Shown piece after piece: positions 17,431-26,285 of a stretch of DNA of 64,000 bases (its first letter is position 1; each line of letters opens with the position of its first letter). The translations under genes and the position numbers were made by a program. Under the pieces are notes generated by a model that had not been told where the DNA came from, did no database searches, and saw only the letters and a list, made by a program, of their open reading frames with translations. Source of the DNA: Rubrivirga marina. Its GTDB lineage: Bacteria > Bacteroidota > Rhodothermia > Rhodothermales > Rubricoccaceae. The stretch spans positions 683,694 through 747,693 of the forward strand of contig NZ_MQWD01000001.1 in the NCBI RefSeq assembly GCF_002283365.1, written 5' to 3'.

Positions 17431-18258
17431 TCAAGGCGCCGCCGACGCCAACTCTCGGTCGATCCGCCCCACCATCCGGCCCAGCAGCGCGCGGACGGGC
17501 TCGCCCTCCTCCAGGATCGCGTTCGCCATCACCCACCGGTTCTCCGTGTGGTTCTCGAAGGCCACGTCCGAGAGGAGCGCGTCGTAGCGCTGGGGGAACT
17601 GGCTCGGCCGGTCGGTCGCGATGTAGCCGACTTGGAGGTCGGCCGTCACGAGCGGCGTCCGCTCGACGAGGTAGGGGAAGAACCGGTCGAGCACGTCCGC
17701 CCGCATCTCGTCCTCGGCCGCCCGCAGCTGTTCGAGCACGTCCGGCCACGAGGCCAGCATGGCCCGGAGGCTGTCGTCGCGGACGAGCCCGAGGTGCCCG
17801 GCGCCCAGCATGGCCTCGACCTCGCCCATGGCGGGGTGGTACGCCGGGATCTCGTTGATGAGCGCGGTCAGCAGCGTGTCCATCGTGGCCGGCGGCACGT
17901 CGGCCGGGTCCGGCCCCGTCCACGCGAGCAGGCGGCGGGCCTGGCGGATGGTCCGGCGGTGCTCTTCGGCCACCCGGTCGAGATGGTCGACGTTGGCCGC
18001 GAGCTCGGACCGGAGGCCGCGCAACAGCTCGCGCTCCTGCGCTCGTGCCGCCCGCTCGTTGCCCCAGGCCGTGACCTGGAAGCCGATCACGACGCCGAGC
18101 ACGACGATGGCGACCTCAAGCCCGACGGCGAACCAGTTCTGCTCGCGGACGGCTTTCGAGAGCCGCCCGAGGAACGTCATGGCCCGCCTCGTGGGCGGCG
18201 TCGGCTCGGCCGTGGCGGACACCGAGGCGAGCGGGGTGGAGGTAGGCAGGGGCTCCAT
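17431..18258 (-). CDS. DUF6090-like single-pass membrane protein, solitary paralogue
   Basis: This 275-residue protein has a Pro/Thr-rich N-terminal tail, then the family start FLGRLSKAVREQNWFAVG and one membrane segment (EVAIVVLGVVIGFQVTAWG, about 48-66). A helical, probably coiled-coil part follows (ERELLRGLRSELAANVDHLD), and the motif GLVRDDSLRAML near the middle. The C-terminal half ends ENRWVMANAILEEGEPVRAL. It is a clear paralogue of the four proteins encoded at 19.5-22.4 kb, sharing the LVxDDSLR motif, but lies apart from them across an alcohol dehydrogenase gene. A second in-frame ATG 26 codons in (MTFLGRL) is also a possible start. Proteins of this type are common in Bacteroidota and have no known role. 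Confidence 0.75.
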   Translation of the reverse strand: MEPLPTSTPLASVSATAEPTPPTRRAMTFLGRLSKAVREQNWFAVGLEVAIVVLGVVIGFQVTAWGNERAARAQERELLRGLRSELAANVDHLDRVAEEHRRTIRQARRLLAWTGPDPADVPPATMDTLLTALINEIPAYHPAMGEVEAMLGAGHLGLVRDDSLRAMLASWPDVLEQLRAAEDEMRADVLDRFFPYLVERTPLVTADLQVGYIATDRPSQFPQRYDALLSDVAFENHTENRWVMANAILEEGEPVRALLGRMVGRIDRELASAAP

Positions 18259-18307
18259 GCGCGAAGGTAGCCGCCCGGGACCGCCCCCCCCGTTCTGCGC
18301 GTCGGCG

Positions 18308-19327
18308 CTACACGTTCGACAGCACGATCCGGTACCGCGCCTCGCCCGACTTCAGGCGGCCGAGCGCGGCGTTGACCTCGCTCATCGGAAACACCTCGAC
18401 CTGCGGCTTGATGTCGTGGAGGTGCGCGAAGTCGAGCATCTGCTCGATCGTCGCCGGGGCACCAACCGGCGAGCCAGAGATCGACCGCTGGCCCAGCATC
18501 AGCGGGAACACGCCGAGGTCCAGCGGCTCCAGCGTGGCGCCGACGAAGTGGAGCCGCCCCTTCGGCTTGAGCGTGCTCACGTAGACGTTCCAGTCCAGCT
18601 TCACGTTGACCGTCGAGACGATGAAGTCGAACGTGCCCGCGGCCGACGCGATGGCATCGGGGTCGCGCGAGCTGAGCACCTTGTGGGCGCCGAGGTCGAG
18701 GGCCTCCTCCTGCTTCGACGGGCTCGACGTGAAGGCCGTCACCTCGCAGCCCCACGCGTTGAGGAACTGGAGCGCGAGGTGCCCGAGCCCGCCGATCCCG
18801 ATCACGGCCACCGCGTCCGTCGGGCGGACGTCGAACTGGACGAGCGGGTTGAAGACGGTGATGCCGCCGCAGAGCAGCGGCCCGGCGGCCTCGAGGTCCA
18901 TCCCGTCGGGGATCGCGACGACGCTCGACGCCTGGGCCCGGACCGTGTCTGCGAACCCGCCGTGGTGGCCGACGATCGTGGGCTGCGCCGTCGCGCAGAG
19001 GTTCTGGTCGCCCGTCTTGCACGAGCCGCAGTGGCCGCAGTAACCGGCGTGCCAGCCCAGCCCGACGACCGCCCCCTCGGCCAGGCTCTCGACGTCGCTG
19101 CCGACCGCGGCGACGCGGCCGATCACCTCGTGGCCGGCGACGAGCGGGTACTGGGTCATCCCCCACTCGTTCTCGATCATGCTCAGGTCGCTGTGGCAGA
19201 TGCCGCAGTAGAGGACGTCGATCTCGACCTCGTCGGCGCCGAGGGGCCCGGCCTCGTAGGTGAACGGCTCCAGCGGGCCTCCGCTTTCGTGGACAGCGTA
19301 GGCGGCGACGGTCTGGGAATCGGCCAT
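18308..19327 (-). CDS. Zinc-dependent NAD(P) alcohol dehydrogenase, YahK/CAD type
   Basis: This 339-residue medium-chain dehydrogenase reduces aldehydes or oxidises alcohols, usually with NADPH in this branch. Catalytic-zinc ligands are in [18 protein letters not shown] and [11 protein letters not shown]. The structural-zinc cysteines are in [16 protein letters not shown]. The cofactor motif is [17 protein letters not shown], followed by [19 protein letters not shown]. The layout matches cinnamyl-alcohol-dehydrogenase-like proteins such as YahK. It is flanked by DUF6090-like genes on the same strand, but with more than 100 bp upstream and about 50 bp downstream, so it need not share their transcript. 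The substrate is unknown. Confidence 0.94.
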   Translation of the reverse strand: MADSQTVAAYAVHESGGPLEPFTYEAGPLGADEVEIDVLYCGICHSDLSMIENEWGMTQYPLVAGHEVIGRVAAVGSDVESLAEGAVVGLGWHAGYCGHCGSCKTGDQNLCATAQPTIVGHHGGFADTVRAQASSVVAIPDGMDLEAAGPLLCGGITVFNPLVQFDVRPTDAVAVIGIGGLGHLALQFLNAWGCEVTAFTSSPSKQEEALDLGAHKVLSSRDPDAIASAAGTFDFIVSTVNVKLDWNVYVSTLKPKGRLHFVGATLEPLDLGVFPLMLGQRSISGSPVGAPATIEQMLDFAHLHDIKPQVEVFPMSEVNAALGRLKSGEARYRIVLSNV

Positions 19328-19473
19328 TGGGGGATGTCGGGGTATCGGCGGGGCGCCGGCAGTCGGTCAGGCGGGCGGGCGCTGGGGCTCGCTGTGGGCG
19401 ACCGGAGAGGGGGTCCCACTCGCGGTAGCAATATGATTTTGATCAAGTTACGAACCAGGGTCTCCCCGCCGGA

Positions 19474-19987
19474 CTATCGGACCTCGACCCCGCGCCGCGC
19501 GAGGACACCCTGGAGATCACGGACGCGGCTGAGCATGGTCGTCGCGGACGAGCGAGAGGTCGGTGCTGACGAGGGCGCGGGCGACGCCGAGCGCCAGCCC
19601 GGGCCGGTCGTTCCAGACGACGGCCCCGGCCCACGCCGCGACCGAGTCGGGGTCGGCGCGGTCGGGCGCGTTGAACGCGACGAGGAGCTTGGCCGAGGCC
19701 TCCATCGAGTTCCGCATGGCGGCCGTCGAGCCCTCAAGGCGGCCGGCGGTCGTCGCCAGGTCGGCGGCGAGCTGCTGGAGGTAGACGCGCTCCTGGGCCG
19801 CGCCCTGGCGGTCGCCCCACCACACGTTGAGGGCGAGGGCGATGAGGATGCCCGCCACCACCACGACGATCTCGGCGGCGAACCAGCGCGCCTTGGGCCG
19901 CCAGTCCCACCGCCTCGGGGATGGCGTGGGCGGGGGCGGGTCGGGCGGCGGAGGTGCCGAGGTGGATGGGGTGGGAGCGTCGGTCAT
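19474..19987 (-). pseudogene. DUF6090-like membrane protein, frameshifted and C-terminally truncated
   Basis: The readable frame (19517-19987) gives 156 residues: a proline-rich tail (MTDAPTPSTSAPPPPDPPPP), the start RRWDWRPKARWFAAE, a membrane segment (IVVVVAGILIALALNVWWG) and the helical part. It then reaches STDLSLVRDD and goes out of frame to a stop as HAQPRP. In the next frame the sequence MLSRVRDLQGVLARRGVEVR continues to a TAG at 19474, which looks like the expected continuation after the RDD motif. A single-base change near 19540 would join the two. Even joined, it lacks about 100 residues found in its neighbours. Its start overlaps the stop of the preceding paralogue (ATGA). It may be decaying, or be a short functional variant. 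Confidence 0.65.
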
Positions 19988-20805
19988 GGCTGGGCGTCGG
20001 GCGGGCCGTCGAGGTCGGTCGCCAGCGCCGCGCGGAGGCGTCGGAGGAGCCCGTCGAGCTGACCGTACTTGAACAGCACGTCGTCCTCGATCCAGACCTT
20101 CTGCACGAGCGCGTTGCGGAGCGCCCGGCTCTGGAGAAGCGGCCGGTGGTCGGTGGGCGTCGGCGGCGTGGGGAGCGCCGCCCCCTGGTACGGGTCGCTG
20201 CTGCCGGGGACGGTCTCGGCCCGGTTGGAGACCTGGGCCAGCTCCGTCTCGGCGCGGAGGAGAGGGACCCAGACGGTCTCGTAGTGGGCGCGCTCCTGCT
20301 CGCCCTGCACCCGGACGGCGGCGAGCTCGGTGTGCCACGTCCCGAGGAGGCGCCGCAGCGAGTCGGTCTGGACGACGTCGAGTTGCCCGTCCTGGACGGC
20401 CGCGTCGAGCACGGCCGACTCCAGCGTCGTGTAGCTGCTCCACCACGAGACGTCGGTGAGGAGCTGGTCGGCCGAGTCGGCGGAGACCTCGGAGGTGGGG
20501 TCGGCGGAGACGGCCAGGAGCGTCGTCGCGGTCTCCTTGACGGCGCCGTGGAACGCGACGATCCGTGCGAGGCGGGCCTCGTTGGCGTCGGCCTCGGCGA
20601 GGAGCGCCGTCAGGAGGCGCCGCTCCTCCTGGGCCTGCTGGCGGTCGCCCCACCACGCGTTGATGCCGACGGCCGTGAGCACGCCGAGCACGACGATGAG
20701 GTACTCGGCGGCGAACCACCGAACCTTGGGCCGCCAGTCCCACCGCCTCGGGCGCGGCGCGGGCGGCGGAGTCGCCAGGGGGGGCGGGGTCGGGGCGTCG
20801 CTCAT
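19984..20805 (-). CDS. DUF6090-like single-pass membrane protein
   Basis: This 273-residue protein begins MSDAPTPPPLATPPPAPRPR, a proline-rich cytoplasmic tail, then RRWDWRPKVRWFAAE and a membrane segment (YLIVVLGVLTAVGINAWWGD, about 35-54). The rest, probably outside the membrane, starts with helices (RRLLTALLAEADANEARLAR). It contains the family motif VVQTDSLRRLLGTWH in the middle and ends with ALRNALVQKVWIEDDVLFKY. N-terminal 50 residues are almost the same as in the downstream truncated gene, showing recent duplication. It overlaps both neighbours by four bases (ATGA), so translation is probably coupled throughout the unit. Function unknown. Confidence 0.8.
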   Translation of the reverse strand: MSDAPTPPPLATPPPAPRPRRWDWRPKVRWFAAEYLIVVLGVLTAVGINAWWGDRQQAQEERRLLTALLAEADANEARLARIVAFHGAVKETATTLLAVSADPTSEVSADSADQLLTDVSWWSSYTTLESAVLDAAVQDGQLDVVQTDSLRRLLGTWHTELAAVRVQGEQERAHYETVWVPLLRAETELAQVSNRAETVPGSSDPYQGAALPTPPTPTDHRPLLQSRALRNALVQKVWIEDDVLFKYGQLDGLLRRLRAALATDLDGPPDAQP

Positions 20806-21647
20806 CGGTCCAGTTCGGCCTCGACCTGCTCGCGGAGGGCCGCCGCGTACTGGGCGATCTCTCGCCGGTTGATCGCCATGTTGTCTTTCGCAATCGTGAT
20901 CCGGACCATCAAGCGGTGGACCTGCTCGTCGCGAACGAGCGCATCGGTGTCCAGGGCAGGAAGGGCCACGCCGGGAGGCGCGAGCGCCATCCAGTCGTCG
21001 GCGCGGTCGAGCGAGTCCAGCGCGGCGGGGCCGACCCACTCCGCGAAGAGCAACGCGACGGGCGTCGTCGCGCCGTACTCGTCGGTCTGTCGGAGGAGCA
21101 CGTCCTTCCAGGCCCCCCACCCCCGGATGTTCTCCCGCGCTTTCTCGAGGTAGGCGGTGATCGCGATGCGGAGGGAGTCGTCGCGGATGAGCCCGATGTC
21201 GCCCGTCGAGACGAGGGCCTCGGCGGTGCCCAGGACGGGGCTGATCTCCCAGTACGCGGGCGCGACGGCGGCCCAGTGGATGACGGAATCGCGAGGCGGC
21301 GGCTCGGGGAGATAGTGGGCCTGAGCCAGCCGTCGCGGGGCCCGTTCGAGCGGGGCCATCGTTCGAGCGAGGTCGTCCGCCAGCCGCTCGGTCTCGGCGA
21401 GGTCGCGCGAGAGCTGGCGGAGGTACGTCTGTTCCTTGGCGCGGTCCGACTGGGCCTGCCCCCAGCTCGTCACCTGGAAGCCGATGACGACGCCGAGCAC
21501 GACGATGCCGACCTCGAGACAGACGACGAACCAGTCCTGCCGCCGGACGGCCGCCGCCAGCCGGGCGAAGAAGGTCCGCCTCGGGCTCGGCGCGGGTGCA
21601 CTCGTCGGCGGAGGCGCCGAGGCGGGCGGGGGCGGGGCGTCGCTCAT
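20802..21647 (-). CDS. DUF6090-like single-pass membrane protein
   Basis: This 281-residue protein begins MSDAPPPPASAPPPTSAPAP, then FFARLAAAVRRQDWFVV and one membrane segment (CLEVGIVVLGVVIGFQVTSW, about 43-62). The extramembrane part starts with a helix (EQTYLRQLSRDLAETERLAD), then TAEALVSTGDIGLIRDDSLR, the family motif. It continues to a C-terminal helix (INRREIAQYAAALREQVEAE). It is most similar to the solitary paralogue at 17.4-18.3 kb, sharing EVxIVVLGVVIGFQVT. The start codon overlaps the stop of the upstream gene and its stop overlaps the next start (ATGA each time). Confidence 0.8.
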   Translation of the reverse strand: MSDAPPPPASAPPPTSAPAPSPRRTFFARLAAAVRRQDWFVVCLEVGIVVLGVVIGFQVTSWGQAQSDRAKEQTYLRQLSRDLAETERLADDLARTMAPLERAPRRLAQAHYLPEPPPRDSVIHWAAVAPAYWEISPVLGTAEALVSTGDIGLIRDDSLRIAITAYLEKARENIRGWGAWKDVLLRQTDEYGATTPVALLFAEWVGPAALDSLDRADDWMALAPPGVALPALDTDALVRDEQVHRLMVRITIAKDNMAINRREIAQYAAALREQVEAELDR

Positions 21648-22402
21648 GCGTCGAGGGTAGCGTCGATAAGCGCGACCGCCCGCTCGGCCGCGGCGATGAG
21701 CGGGTCGAAGCTGACGCTGAGCGCGGCCGCGAAGCCGGCCCACTCCGTCAGCGCGGCGTGGACGTCGAGGTGGGCTGCGAGGGCCTGCACCCCGGCCGCG
21801 GCCACCTCCGGCGCGACGCCCGCCGGGCAGTCGCCGCGGTAGAGCTCCTCGCCGTCGGTCAGCTTGAAGCAGTTCGTCCAGTACGGCATGTGGGCCGCGA
21901 GGGGGATCAGGCCGCGGGCGAGGGACCGGTACGCGGGCGGCTGCTCCAGTGGGGCCTCGAACTGATCGGCCTGACGGAGGTAGTCCTCCATGGCGTCGAC
22001 GAGGTCGCGGTCGCGGGGCCACCCGTTGCGCCGCATCTCGTCGTAGGTCGAGCGACCGACCGTGACCTGCTGCCACTGCGAGGCATGGAAAAAGTCGACG
22101 AGGGGGCCCCAGCAGTCGTCCGTGCACGGCTCGCCCGCATCCAGGAAGGCGAGGGCGGCCTCGCCGGACTGACCGACCTGGGCGTACGCGTTCCGCTTGA
22201 TGGTTAGCTGGCGAGCGGCCTCGACGAGTTCGGCGCGGAGCTCGCCCAGCAGCAGGCGCTCGCGTGCGTCCTCCGCCCGCGCGGTGTTCCAGTTGCCGAG
22301 CTGGATGCCGAGGAACACGCCGACCACTACGATCACGAAGTCGATGGCGACAGCCGTCCAGTTCTGGTCTTGGACGTGCTGGGCGACGCGGCGGAGGATC
22401 AT
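21644..22402 (-). CDS. DUF6090-like single-pass membrane protein, no proline tail
   Basis: This 252-residue protein begins MILRRVAQHVQDQNWTAVAI and goes straight into a membrane segment (DFVIVVVGVFLGIQLGNWNT, about 21-40), without the proline-rich tail of its neighbours. The helical part RLLLGELRAELVEAARQLTI follows. It has cysteines at EPCTDDCWGP and TNCFKL ... RGDCPAG that are missing from the paralogues and might form disulfides outside the membrane. The usual DDSLR motif is replaced by a divergent region (YDEMRRNGWPRDRDLVDAME). It is the first membrane gene after the histidine kinase, overlapping its stop by four bases. This neighbour is the best candidate for direct contact with the kinase, but that is inference. 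Confidence 0.78.
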   Translation of the reverse strand: MILRRVAQHVQDQNWTAVAIDFVIVVVGVFLGIQLGNWNTARAEDARERLLLGELRAELVEAARQLTIKRNAYAQVGQSGEAALAFLDAGEPCTDDCWGPLVDFFHASQWQQVTVGRSTYDEMRRNGWPRDRDLVDAMEDYLRQADQFEAPLEQPPAYRSLARGLIPLAAHMPYWTNCFKLTDGEELYRGDCPAGVAPEVAAAGVQALAAHLDVHAALTEWAGFAAALSVSFDPLIAAAERAVALIDATLDA

Positions 22403-25104
22403 GGCCGGTCGCCGGTCGGGAGCGTGAGCACGAACGTGGCGCCCATGCCCTCAGCGCTCTCGACGGCGAGCGTGCCGCCGTGGCCCTGCGCCACGATGTC
22501 GTGACTGAGCGAGAGCCCGAGGCCCGTCCCCTCGCCGGTCGGCTTCGTGGTGAAGAACGGCTCGAACACGCGGGCCCGCACGGCCTCCGCCATCCCCGGC
22601 CCGTTGTCCCCCACGCGGACCTCCACGCTGCCGACCGTCCGGCACGTCGCGACGGTGACCGTCGGGGCGTACCCGTCCCCCTCCGCCTCGGCGCGCTGGC
22701 GGGTGGCGTCGAGCGCGTTGTCGATGAGGTTGATGAGGACCCGTCCGATCTCTTGCGGCGCGAGCTCGACCTCGCCCACGCCATCCCCGAGGTGGAGCGA
22801 GAGCCTCGCTTCGAACCCGGGGTGCCGGACCCGCACCGCGTGCTCGGCGTGCCTCGCGTACTCTGCGACGAGCGCGTTGAGGTCCACGACGTGCCGCTCC
22901 CCCGATCCGCTCCGTGCGTGCTCCATCATCGACCGCACGATGGCGTCGGCGCGGCGGCCGTGCTCCTCGATCTTGGCCGCGTTCGCCTGGAGGTCGGCGA
23001 GGAGAGTCGCCCGCTCCTCGGGGTCCGTCTCGTTGGTCAGTTCCTCGACGAGCTCCTGCGAGAGCGCGGCGAAGTTGTTGACGAAGTTGAGCGGGTTCTT
23101 GATCTCGTGGGCGATCCCCGCGGTCAGTGCCCCCAGGGAGGCCATCTTCTCGGCCTGGACGAGCTGGGCTTGCGTGGCGCGGAGCTCGTCGAGCGCCCGC
23201 TCGGTGAGGGCCTTCTCCTCCAACAGCGCCTGGTGATCGGCCTCGGCCTGCTGGAGGTCCTCGAAGCGGCGGTAGGCTAGGTCGAAAGCCGTCGTAAAGC
23301 GGACAAGCACGTCCTTCGCCTCCTCGGTCGGCTCGGCCTCGCCCCAGAGCGAGTAGCCGATCTCGCCGTGCGACGTCCGCGCCTGGACGAACGTGATTCC
23401 ACCGTGCTCGCGCACCATCTCCACGGTGATGGCCTCGGGGTCGATCTCGGAGAACTTCCCCTTCGTCGCCATGTGGTGCATGTACTCCGCGCCCGCCTCG
23501 GCGTCGAACGGGAAGACGCCGACCTTCTCGTCGCCGTGCTCCCAGGCCGCGAGGGCCGGGTTGCTGGCGAAGTCGCGCGGGAGCTCCATCACGGCGGCCA
23601 GCTTCTTTCCGTCGAGGCTGGTGAGCGCCTTCTGGTAGACCTCGGGCGTGTAGCGGGTGTGCCAGAACGCCCCACACTCCAGCCCCAGCCCGGCGAACTC
23701 GCGCCGGATCGTGAACGCCACGTCGAGCAGCTCGTCGGACGTGATCATGGCGAGGGCCCGCGAGCGGACGCGCTCCATCGCCACCTCGATCTGGGCCTCG
23801 CGGGCGCGGGCCTCGGCCTGCTCCAGGTCGAGGTAGCGCGTGTACGCCTGGTCGAACACCGTCGCCACGCGGCGGAGGATCGCCGCGCTCTCGTCCGCCA
23901 GCGGCTCGAGGCTGGCGACGTGGAGCGCGCCGAAGGGTGTGAACGAGGCCGTGAGCAGGACCCGGTCGGGGGCCGCCATCCCCGCTTTTACCTCGTCGGG
24001 GAGCCGGCGGAGCTCGGTCTCGGAGAAGAGCACCGCGTCCCAGGTCGCCTTGAGTTCGCCGTGGAGGTCGTAGGTCCACAGCGCCTCCCGACGGTCCCAT
24101 GCGTCGAGGAAGGCGCGGTACGACGGGTGGTCGTGGTAGGGGATGTGGTAGCTGTCCGGCTCGTCGGGGCGCTCCGCGTTCGCCATCCAGAAGCGCGCGC
24201 TCCGCGTCTCCGGGTCGATGACCCAGATGACGCACCCGGTGAGGTCGAGGTCGAGGTGCGTCAGCACGCTGAACATCCGGCCGATCACGTCGGAGAGCTC
24301 GTCGCTGGAGCGCATCCCCATCGTCCGGCTCCGGATCCGTTCGAGGGCCGCCTCGATCTGGGACTCGCGCGCCTGCGCCTCCGCCTTCTGGAGGTCGAGG
24401 AAGCGGGTGTAGGCCCGCTCGAACTCGAGAGCGAAGCGGCGGAGGATGGCCTGCTCCTCCGCGGCCGGCTCTCGCCGGATGTTGACCCCGAAGCACCCGT
24501 ACGCCATGTACCCCTCGGCGTAGAAGATCCCGTCGGAGAAGCGCTCCGGGCTCAGGTGCTCGGCGTTGCCGATGAGCTCGTCCCAGATCTCGAAAACGTG
24601 CGCGATGTCGGCGGGCGGGACAAAGTCGACGAGGAAGCGCTCGTCGCTCTCCCACGCGGCGAAGCACGCGGCCGTGTACGGTTCTTCCTTGTCGAGTCCG
24701 TAGGTGATCGCCTTGCTCCGGTGCACCGTCTCGCCGTCCTCGTCGGCCGTCCACGTCGCCCAGAACTGGTGCTGACCGGCCGCCTCGTCGGGGAGCCAGA
24801 CGTACGAGAACTCCGTCGGGACGCCCAGGGCCAGGAGCTGCTCGTGGAACACGGCCGACGTGGCGACGAGCTCGCTCGAGTGCTCCATGAGCGAGGTCTG
24901 CGTCCGGATCCGCTCGAGGGCGAGCTGGATCTGGGCCTCGCGCTGGGCCGCCTCGAGGTCGGCCTGGAGGCGCCGGTAGAGGTGCTGGTCGCGGTCGTGC
25001 TGGTTCTCCAGGTCGACGCGGTGCCACTCGGAGCGCTCGAGCTTCCGCTGGAGCTGGCGGAGCGTCTTCTCGAGGGTCGCGATGGGGGGCGTGCCGTCGC
25101 TCAT
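22399..25104 (-). CDS. Soluble multi-sensor histidine kinase
   Basis: This 901-residue protein has no signal peptide or membrane segment, so it should be cytoplasmic. After an N-terminal coiled coil (TLRQLQRKLERSEWHRVDLE) there are three sensor modules of about 190 residues (starting near 60, 255 and 445). Each is introduced by a helix of the form QIxxALERIRxR plus a Met/Ser-Glu-Leu segment (ALERIRSRTMGMRSSDEL, AMERVRSRALAMITSDEL) and resembles a GAF-type fold. A coiled coil leads to the dimerisation domain with the phospho-acceptor His in GIAHEIKNPLNFVNNF (about 665). The ATPase domain has NLIDNALDAT, VGDNGPGMAEAV and GEGTGLGLSLSHDIV. No receiver domain or response regulator accompanies it. 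It overlaps FIST 1 upstream and a DUF6090-like gene downstream by four bases each. Confidence 0.9.
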   Translation of the reverse strand: MSDGTPPIATLEKTLRQLQRKLERSEWHRVDLENQHDRDQHLYRRLQADLEAAQREAQIQLALERIRTQTSLMEHSSELVATSAVFHEQLLALGVPTEFSYVWLPDEAAGQHQFWATWTADEDGETVHRSKAITYGLDKEEPYTAACFAAWESDERFLVDFVPPADIAHVFEIWDELIGNAEHLSPERFSDGIFYAEGYMAYGCFGVNIRREPAAEEQAILRRFALEFERAYTRFLDLQKAEAQARESQIEAALERIRSRTMGMRSSDELSDVIGRMFSVLTHLDLDLTGCVIWVIDPETRSARFWMANAERPDEPDSYHIPYHDHPSYRAFLDAWDRREALWTYDLHGELKATWDAVLFSETELRRLPDEVKAGMAAPDRVLLTASFTPFGALHVASLEPLADESAAILRRVATVFDQAYTRYLDLEQAEARAREAQIEVAMERVRSRALAMITSDELLDVAFTIRREFAGLGLECGAFWHTRYTPEVYQKALTSLDGKKLAAVMELPRDFASNPALAAWEHGDEKVGVFPFDAEAGAEYMHHMATKGKFSEIDPEAITVEMVREHGGITFVQARTSHGEIGYSLWGEAEPTEEAKDVLVRFTTAFDLAYRRFEDLQQAEADHQALLEEKALTERALDELRATQAQLVQAEKMASLGALTAGIAHEIKNPLNFVNNFAALSQELVEELTNETDPEERATLLADLQANAAKIEEHGRRADAIVRSMMEHARSGSGERHVVDLNALVAEYARHAEHAVRVRHPGFEARLSLHLGDGVGEVELAPQEIGRVLINLIDNALDATRQRAEAEGDGYAPTVTVATCRTVGSVEVRVGDNGPGMAEAVRARVFEPFFTTKPTGEGTGLGLSLSHDIVAQGHGGTLAVESAEGMGATFVLTLPTGDRP

Positions 25105-26252
25105 GCCTCCTCGCCGATCAGGACGGTGACGAAGGTGGACCTGTGGGTGTAGGGCGTCGGCGAGCCCGGGAGCGGGCAGATCTCGCCGAAGGTGTAGAAC
25201 CCGGCCGCGGGGACCTCGGCGCCGACGTGCTCCCGGAGGAGCCCGTGCTCGCGGCCGATCTGGGTGCCGAGCCAGGCGTGGCGACCGGCGCACGAGAACA
25301 CGAGCGCGGCGTCGGGCGTGCCCTCGAAGCCGGCGCGGGCGGCGGCGGCCGACGTCCCAGCCGCATCCAGCACCTGCTCGCGCGCGGCATCGCCGAAGCG
25401 CATGCGGGCGCCCTCGATCACCGGGTTGTGCATGACCATGCGCCCGTCGTCGTCGAAGTGGGAGGGGGCGCAGAGGTAGAACTCCCGCTCCTCGACCCCT
25501 TCGGGGTAGAGGGCGAACTGATTGCGCGCGCCGTGGAGGTCCAGAGAGCCGAAGTACTGCATCCAGACGTCCCGCACCGGCCTCCCGTCGATCTCGAGGA
25601 CCGTCTGGCCCTCCGTCTTCGTGAGCCGGTGCTCGCCGCCCATCGGCACCCAGCCGCTGGCGACGCCGGTCGCGACGCGGAGCGGGCCCGCCAGCAGAAG
25701 CACGGGCACCGCGTCCGAGTAGACGTTCCCGTTGCAGAACTGGTAGGCCCGCTCGAAGCGCAGCTGGTCGCCCGCCGTCCCCCCGCACACGGGCGTCTCC
25801 GGTCCGAGCTCGGCGTGGAGCGTGTCCGTGACCGCCATCACGTCGATGCCGATCCCCTCGGGGACGGTGAGCCCGAGCCGGACCGGCTGCGTCAGCCCGC
25901 TCCGGGCGCTTGCCACGGCGGCCCGCGCGGCGCCCGCCGGGTCGGCCCGGACGCCCTCCCCCACCCCGGCCCCGAACTCGACGTGGTCGGAGTGGAGGAG
26001 CATGAGGGCCACGGAGTCCTCCGCGAACCCCTCCGACGACAGCTCGCCGTGGCCCGTCCCGCCGACGAGCGGGAGGCCGGGGTACCGCGCCTCGACGCCG
26101 TCGAGGAGGGCCTGGTGGTCGTGGTCGATCCCGGCGAAGAGCAGCCCCGCCCCCGGGGTCGCCCCGCCGAGCGCGTCGGCGCAGGCGTCGAGGGCCTCGG
26201 CGATGGCGTCGGCGGAGTCGAGGTCGTGGCTGTGGCCGGTGGCGACGGTCAT
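25101..26252 (-). CDS. FIST N- and C-terminal domain protein 1
   Basis: This 383-residue protein has the FIST_N region (about 25-200; GLLFAGIDHDHQALLDGVEA, LPLVGGTGHGELSSEGFAED) and the FIST_C region (about 215-365; LEIDGRPVRDVWMQYFG, AALVFSCAGRHAWLG, GAEVPAAGFYTFGEICPLPG). FIST proteins are regarded as small-molecule sensors, possibly of amino acids, tied to signal transduction. They often sit beside or are fused to kinases and cyclases. There is no signal peptide. Its stop overlaps the kinase start (ATGA), so the two are probably made together and may act as a ligand sensor feeding the kinase. It shares the N-terminal 12 residues (MTVATGHSHDLD) with the second FIST protein. Confidence 0.92.
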   Translation of the reverse strand: MTVATGHSHDLDSADAIAEALDACADALGGATPGAGLLFAGIDHDHQALLDGVEARYPGLPLVGGTGHGELSSEGFAEDSVALMLLHSDHVEFGAGVGEGVRADPAGAARAAVASARSGLTQPVRLGLTVPEGIGIDVMAVTDTLHAELGPETPVCGGTAGDQLRFERAYQFCNGNVYSDAVPVLLLAGPLRVATGVASGWVPMGGEHRLTKTEGQTVLEIDGRPVRDVWMQYFGSLDLHGARNQFALYPEGVEEREFYLCAPSHFDDDGRMVMHNPVIEGARMRFGDAAREQVLDAAGTSAAAARAGFEGTPDAALVFSCAGRHAWLGTQIGREHGLLREHVGAEVPAAGFYTFGEICPLPGSPTPYTHRSTFVTVLIGEEA

Positions 26253-26285
26253 GGGTCTACGGACGGGCGGTGTGCACGGGCCGGG

